Source: an uncultured Candidatus Saccharibacteria bacterium
GTDB taxonomy: Bacteria > Patescibacteriota > Saccharimonadia > Saccharimonadales > Saccharimonadaceae
DNA: 17,268 nt
Direction: 5' to 3'
Assembly: GCA_937902525.1 (NCBI GenBank)
Contig: CALEKV010000091.1
Coordinates: 1 to 17,268 of the forward strand
The notes under the pieces are model-generated. The model saw only the letters and a program-made list of their open reading frames with translations. It did not search any database and was not told the DNA's origin. This document shows positions 13,924-17,268 of this stretch, piece by piece (position 1 is the first letter of the stretch; each line of letters starts with the position of its first letter). The position numbers and the translations under genes are program-made.

Positions 13924-13929
13924 AGTATA
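13924..13929 (-). promoter_or_regulatory. Extended -10 element giving a leaderless ftsA transcript
   Basis: TATACT preceded by TGT (ATGTTATACT) is separated by 6 bases from the ftsA ATG, so +1 falls on the A of the start codon. No good -35 box lies at 17 bases (CCACTT). The element sits between the map stop and ftsA. Confidence 0.55.
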
Positions 13930-13944
13930 ACATAAGTGTTAATG

Positions 13945-14718
13945 TTAAGTGGCAGTTAAAATCTCCGCGCTGTTTTCAGTAATTAACACCGTGTGCTCAA
14001 AGTGCGCCGCCAAGCTGCCGTCACGCGTCACAATCGTCCAGTCATCGCCATCGCCCAAGTATGCAATACTTTCCTTGCCTAGCGTTGCCATTGGTTCAAT
14101 GGCAATCGTGTCACCAGGCTGCAACAACACACCCGTGCCCGCTTTACCGTAATTGGGTATGTCTGGCGGCATGTGCATGTTTAAGCCCACACCATGCCCG
14201 ACTAAATCGCGCACTATACCCACCCTGGCTTTAGCAAGCACGCGCTCAACCGCTTCACCGATATCGCCGGTTTTGACTGGTCCCTTTATGGCATCAATGC
14301 CAGCATATAGGCTATGTTCGGTGGCCCTGAGCAACATTCTTACGGCACCCTTTGGCTCTTCATCGATCACCATAGTAAATGCGGCATCGGTTTTCATGCC
14401 CTTATATGTAATGACTAAATCAAAGCTGACAACATCACCTTTTTCAAGTACATAATCGGTTGGAATGCCGTGTACTATTTCTTCGTTGGTGCTGATACAT
14501 ATCACCCCCGGAAAGTTCACCTCATTAGTTTTATATGTCGCCTCCGCGCCATATTCTACAATCTTTTTAGCGACAAAATCGTCAACCTGTTTTTCACTCA
14601 TACCGGCGTGAACAAATTTTTTAATATCACCAAAAATACGCGCCAAAATTTTGCCACCTTCACGCATATAGCTAATTTGCTGAGGTGTTTTTACACCGGT
14701 AATTAATCTGTTGGGCAT
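13945..14718 (-). CDS. map: Type I methionine aminopeptidase
   Basis: Removes the initiator Met from new proteins with a dinuclear metal centre. The 257-residue protein is of normal length. It starts with TPQQISYMREGGKILARIF and contains the family's metal ligands in order. These are Asp in VVSFDLVITYKGM, Asp in KTDAAFTM, His in LVGHGVGLNMH, Glu in TIAIEPMATLG and Glu in AHFEHTVLIT. NEEIVHGIP is the substrate-side motif. Its start overlaps the end of adk by 16 bases, so the two are translationally coupled. The SecY-adk-map order of many bacteria is absent here; this pair follows rpsU-yqeY instead. Confidence 0.97.
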   Translation of the reverse strand: MPNRLITGVKTPQQISYMREGGKILARIFGDIKKFVHAGMSEKQVDDFVAKKIVEYGAEATYKTNEVNFPGVICISTNEEIVHGIPTDYVLEKGDVVSFDLVITYKGMKTDAAFTMVIDEEPKGAVRMLLRATEHSLYAGIDAIKGPVKTGDIGEAVERVLAKARVGIVRDLVGHGVGLNMHMPPDIPNYGKAGTGVLLQPGDTIAIEPMATLGKESIAYLGDGDDWTIVTRDGSLAAHFEHTVLITENSAEILTAT

Positions 14719-15257
14719 ACCTTTTCAACTTCAGCATGGATGCGGTCGTGCACCTCGCCAGCTGTGCCAGTACCATCCAAATGAATAATTTTCATATCAG
14801 CTTCGGCAAAAATACCAAGTACTGGATACATTTTTTGCCTGTAAATCGCCATGCGGCGCTCAATCGTTTCGGGTGTATCTTCCATGCGACGGCGCTTCTG
14901 CAACCTTGCTATGATTTCGCTCTGAGGTACTTCCAACACGACCACTAGGTCAATCTTTTCACCACTTTTCTGCATATAACTATCCAGCCACGCCGCCTGT
15001 TCTTTGGTGCGCGGAAAGCCATCTACAATAATATTCGGATACGCTTTATCGCGCGCCTCCTGCACGGCATGCTCAAATACTTGGTAAGTCAGCTCGTCAC
15101 TAACAAGCTCACCGCGTTTCAAGGTTTCTATCACCTCAGTATCATTACTTTTGCGTAGCATTTCGCCAGTACTAATCCATTTCCAACCCTGCCGTACTGC
15201 AAGCATTTGCCCCTGCATGCTTTTACCAGCGCCAGTCGGACCAAATAACAAAATCAT
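14703..15257 (-). CDS. adk: Adenylate kinase
   Basis: Interconverts ATP + AMP and 2 ADP in the cytoplasm. The 184-residue enzyme has the P-loop LLFGPTGAGKSMQGQML (3-19) and the AMP-binding segment WISTGEMLRK. It also has DGFPRTKEQ and the arginine-rich region LQKRRRMEDTPETIERRM. There is no zinc-binding lid with four cysteines, so it is the short-lid form. A purine-rich AAAAAAAGGGGG stands 8 bases before ATG 15257 and acts as the ribosome-binding site. It lies 18 bases after yqeY in the rpsU-yqeY-adk-map run. Confidence 0.97.
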   Translation of the reverse strand: MILLFGPTGAGKSMQGQMLAVRQGWKWISTGEMLRKSNDTEVIETLKRGELVSDELTYQVFEHAVQEARDKAYPNIIVDGFPRTKEQAAWLDSYMQKSGEKIDLVVVLEVPQSEIIARLQKRRRMEDTPETIERRMAIYRQKMYPVLGIFAEADMKIIHLDGTGTAGEVHDRIHAEVEKVCPTD

Positions 15258-15275
15258 ATCGTATGCCCCCTTTTT

Positions 15276-15731
15276 TTATTTATTTAATGCTTGCTTAACA
15301 AGGCTAGCCACAACAGCGCCATCGGCAGTATTGCCGGCGACTTTTTTGACGGCACCAATTACCTGACCCATCATCTGCGGACCATCCGCGCCAAGTTCCT
15401 TGATTTTTGCGTCAACTAACGCGCCCAAGTCCGCCTGACTCATTTGTTGCGGCAAATACACGCTCAAAATTTCAATTTCTTTCTCTTCGGGTTCTGCCAA
15501 ATCTAGGCGGTTGTTATCGCGATATAACTTAGCGCTTTCATTACGTTTTTTAACTTCGCGCACAATCACTTTTTCGATTTCTTCATCGCTTAAACCTTGT
15601 TCGCGCTTACCAACTGCAACTTCCTCGTTTAAGATTGCCGCTTTTAAGTTACGTAATGTCTCGCCAACAAAACGATTGCCGCCAAGAAGGGCGGCTTTCA
15701 TTTCGTCGTTTATGCGCTCTTTAAGCGCCAT
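15276..15731 (-). CDS. yqeY: YqeY/GatB-like domain protein
   Basis: Small cytoplasmic protein sharing a helical domain with the tail of GatB; it may help tRNA-dependent amidation or ribosome-linked steps, but its role is not settled. The 151 residues match the family from end to end: the start LKERINDEMKAALLGGNRFV, the central KRNESAKLYRDNNRLDLAEPEEKEIEIL, the YLPQQMSQ segment and the GQVIGAVKKVAGNTADGAVV tail. It starts 3 bases after the stop of rpsU, a neighbour with which it is often paired, and runs into adk. Confidence 0.93.
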   Translation of the reverse strand: MALKERINDEMKAALLGGNRFVGETLRNLKAAILNEEVAVGKREQGLSDEEIEKVIVREVKKRNESAKLYRDNNRLDLAEPEEKEIEILSVYLPQQMSQADLGALVDAKIKELGADGPQMMGQVIGAVKKVAGNTADGAVVASLVKQALNK

Positions 15732-15734
15732 TAA

Positions 15735-15950
15735 TTAACGTACCCCTAAGCGCATTTTAGCCACTTTGTCGGCTTTGCGTTCTTTGCGGATAATCGCCTT
15801 TTGGCGGCGCTCAGTTTTGCTTAAAGGCTTTTCAAAGCGCATCTTGGCCTTGGCTTCCGCCAAAACACCGCTCTGCAAAACTTTGCGGTTGAAGCGACGA
15901 ATAATATTTTCGTTCGCTTCGCGTTCATCTTTACGTATTACTTGTACCAT
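15735..15950 (-). CDS. rpsU: 30S ribosomal protein S21
   Basis: Small basic ribosomal protein that helps initiation by acting near the 3' end of 16S rRNA. The 71 residues show the S21 pattern: MVQVIRKDEREANENIIRRFNRKVLQSGVL, then MRFEKPLSKTERRQKAIIRK, and a Lys/Arg-rich tail. No Shine-Dalgarno is visible: 10 bases upstream of ATG 15950 is the -10 box TACAAT (15961-15966), so only about 3-4 bases of leader are expected. This is striking for S21, which takes part in SD-anti-SD interaction. It heads the rpsU-yqeY-adk-map unit. Confidence 0.95.
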   Translation of the reverse strand: MVQVIRKDEREANENIIRRFNRKVLQSGVLAEAKAKMRFEKPLSKTERRQKAIIRKERKADKVAKMRLGVR

Positions 15951-15960
15951 ATCGTAAAGT

Positions 15961-15989
15961 ATTGTAACAGATTAAACCTGCCTATGCAA
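15961..15989 (-). promoter_or_regulatory. Sigma70-type promoter for rpsU-yqeY-adk-map
   Basis: TTGCAT (15984-15989) and TACAAT (15961-15966) are separated by 17 bases, with the extended form CTGTTACAAT identical to that of rplU. The -35 box overlaps the end of recJ. The start is predicted 3-4 bases before the ATG of rpsU. Confidence 0.65.
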
Positions 15990-17268
15990 CTAGTTCAAGC
16001 CTCATCAAACGGCCTTCAACTGTTTTATTACCATTCCACTCGTTTACGTTAGGCTCAAACCATACGTCAACGTACCCGCCTGGCTCTACAAACCACTTTT
16101 CATCAGCGTTAAAAGCTAGCAGTTCTATTCGATTATTATTAATGTCTTGAATTTGCAGCTTCACATGCTGACTATCGGACCCCATGCGACGCATGTTTGT
16201 CACTAATACATGGTCCAATCTTAACACCGGTTCGGGGTTGCCGTTTCCAAACGGTTCAAGTTGCGCTAACTGAACCACCAAGTCTTCAGTGACTTCGTCC
16301 AAATTATCAATTGCCACATCGGCGCTTGGCAACAACTTGTCAGTTTGATTGCGCAAATTTAGCGACTTATAAAATTCATTCACGCGCTTACGAAACGCTA
16401 CTATGTTTTCAGTTGGCAGAGTCACTCCGGCCGCTAATTTATGCCCGCCACCTTTGGTTATAATGTCATCACTAGCACGGATAGCATCGGCAGCGCTAAA
16501 ATCACCATAGCTGCGCGCACTCCCCTTTGACTCATCACCCATTTCTTCCAGTACAAAAGTAGGTTTTTTATATTTTTCCAACAACTTAGCCGCCACTATG
16601 CCAATAATGCCATGGCTCCAATTCTCACTACTGACTACAAGTACTTTATTCTTTATAAACTTTTCCGCTTGGACAATTGCTTCTTTAAAAATACGGTCCT
16701 GCTCCTTACGGCGCTCCATATTCATGGCATCGAGTTGCTGAGCTTTGTCTAACGCCACCATGCCGTCCGCTGCGCGCAACATATCCAGGCTATAACGCGC
16801 CGTATCTAGCCGACCGCTTGCGTTCATGCGCGGACCCAACTGAAACCCAAGGTTGCGCGCATTGACACTGCCGAGCTCTACACCCGCCACCATCATTAGC
16901 GCCTTTAACCCTGGTCGTCGCGTTTTTTGCATAACACGTAAACCATAGTAAACATGCATCCGGTTTTCATCTTGCAATGTCACTACATCGCATACTGTAC
17001 CAAGCCCAACTAAATCGAGCAGCCATTTTTCCTGACCATCAGCCAAGTCATCAAGGCGCGTTTGTAATGCCTGGACTAACTTAAATGCCACACCCACGCC
17101 AGGCAAGTCCAAAAACGGGTACAGATTTACGTGCTTTTTAGGATTTTTTAATACATAGTTTTCGTACAACCCCGGGTGCTCATCCAGTTGTCGCTTTGGA
17201 TTAATCACCGCCACAGCAGGCGGTTGAACTTTTAACACGTTATGGTGATCCGTCACAATCACTTCTAC
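15982..17268 (-). CDS. recJ: Single-stranded-DNA exonuclease RecJ, C-terminal part (runs off window)
   Basis: RecJ degrades single-stranded DNA 5' to 3' in recombination and mismatch repair. The visible 428 residues begin VEVIVTDHHN, holding the DHH metal motif, and remain open at the right edge. LYPFLDLPGVGVAFKLVQAL and GTVCDVVTLQDENR follow, with GPRMNASGRLDTA as the conserved motif. The DHHA1 domain has SSENWSHGIIGIVAAKL and ITKGGGHKLAAGVTL. The C-terminal OB-fold ends with VEGRLMRLELVA, as in standard RecJ, so the end is complete. The stop TAG is at 15982. The rpsU promoter begins inside the last codons of the gene. Confidence 0.96.
   Translation of the reverse strand, partial: VEVIVTDHHNVLKVQPPAVAVINPKRQLDEHPGLYENYVLKNPKKHVNLYPFLDLPGVGVAFKLVQALQTRLDDLADGQEKWLLDLVGLGTVCDVVTLQDENRMHVYYGLRVMQKTRRPGLKALMMVAGVELGSVNARNLGFQLGPRMNASGRLDTARYSLDMLRAADGMVALDKAQQLDAMNMERRKEQDRIFKEAIVQAEKFIKNKVLVVSSENWSHGIIGIVAAKLLEKYKKPTFVLEEMGDESKGSARSYGDFSAADAIRASDDIITKGGGHKLAAGVTLPTENIVAFRKRVNEFYKSLNLRNQTDKLLPSADVAIDNLDEVTEDLVVQLAQLEPFGNGNPEPVLRLDHVLVTNMRRMGSDSQHVKLQIQDINNNRIELLAFNADEKWFVEPGGYVDVWFEPNVNEWNGNKTVEGRLMRLELVA

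Overview
This window looks like a piece of chromosome from a Patescibacteria/CPR bacterium, most likely Candidatus Saccharibacteria (TM7). The pointers are the compact layout, an eukaryote-like (type 2) isoleucyl-tRNA synthetase, an isolated rplU without rpmA, the cell-division and tRNA-synthetase gene neighbourhoods, and the divergence of several housekeeping proteins from their usual motifs. The taxon is inferred from protein character only. There are no rRNA or tRNA genes, insertion sequences or CRISPR arrays, and no gene-free stretch longer than 300 bases. The longest gap, 9838-10083, holds a riboswitch.

Layout from left to right. A LytR-CpsA-Psr-type membrane protein runs off the left edge on the minus strand (1-558), divergent from signal peptidase I (655-1263, plus strand). 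Everything after that is on the minus strand. In coordinate order it comprises parB and parA (1325-2978), rplU with its own promoter and terminator (3043-3441), and a promoter-small protein-galU unit (3438-4567). Next comes the ileS operon, read from 10047 down to 4581: promoter, T-box leader, GNAT acetyltransferase, CYTH protein, tautomerase-like small protein, ileS, rhodanese. Beyond it lie ftsZ-nrdR-thioredoxin-like-VKOR (12649 to 10084), ftsA (13929 to 12670), rpsU-yqeY-adk-map (15989 to 13945), and recJ, which runs off the right edge.

The most notable system is the ileS operon. Its leader has the features of a translational, ultrashort-Stem-I, isoleucine-specific T-box: an AUC specifier, a CCAC/GTGG hairpin followed by AAAGAACGG, a TGGTAACGCC T-box bulge in an antisequestrator, and a competing CCAAT/ATTGG pairing that covers the Shine-Dalgarno sequence. 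It sits not in front of ileS but in front of three small accessory genes. IleS itself carries a complete low-molecular-weight phosphotyrosine-phosphatase-like domain (CX5RS loop) inserted at the start of its CP1 editing domain.

Other points of interest are: galU interrupted by one in-frame TAG with both halves intact and in the same frame; an NrdR that has lost all four zinc-ribbon cysteines; a thioredoxin-fold partner of VKOR without CXXC; and several promoters (ftsA, rpsU, lepB, the LCP gene) whose -10 box lies so close to the start codon that the mRNAs should be leaderless or nearly so.
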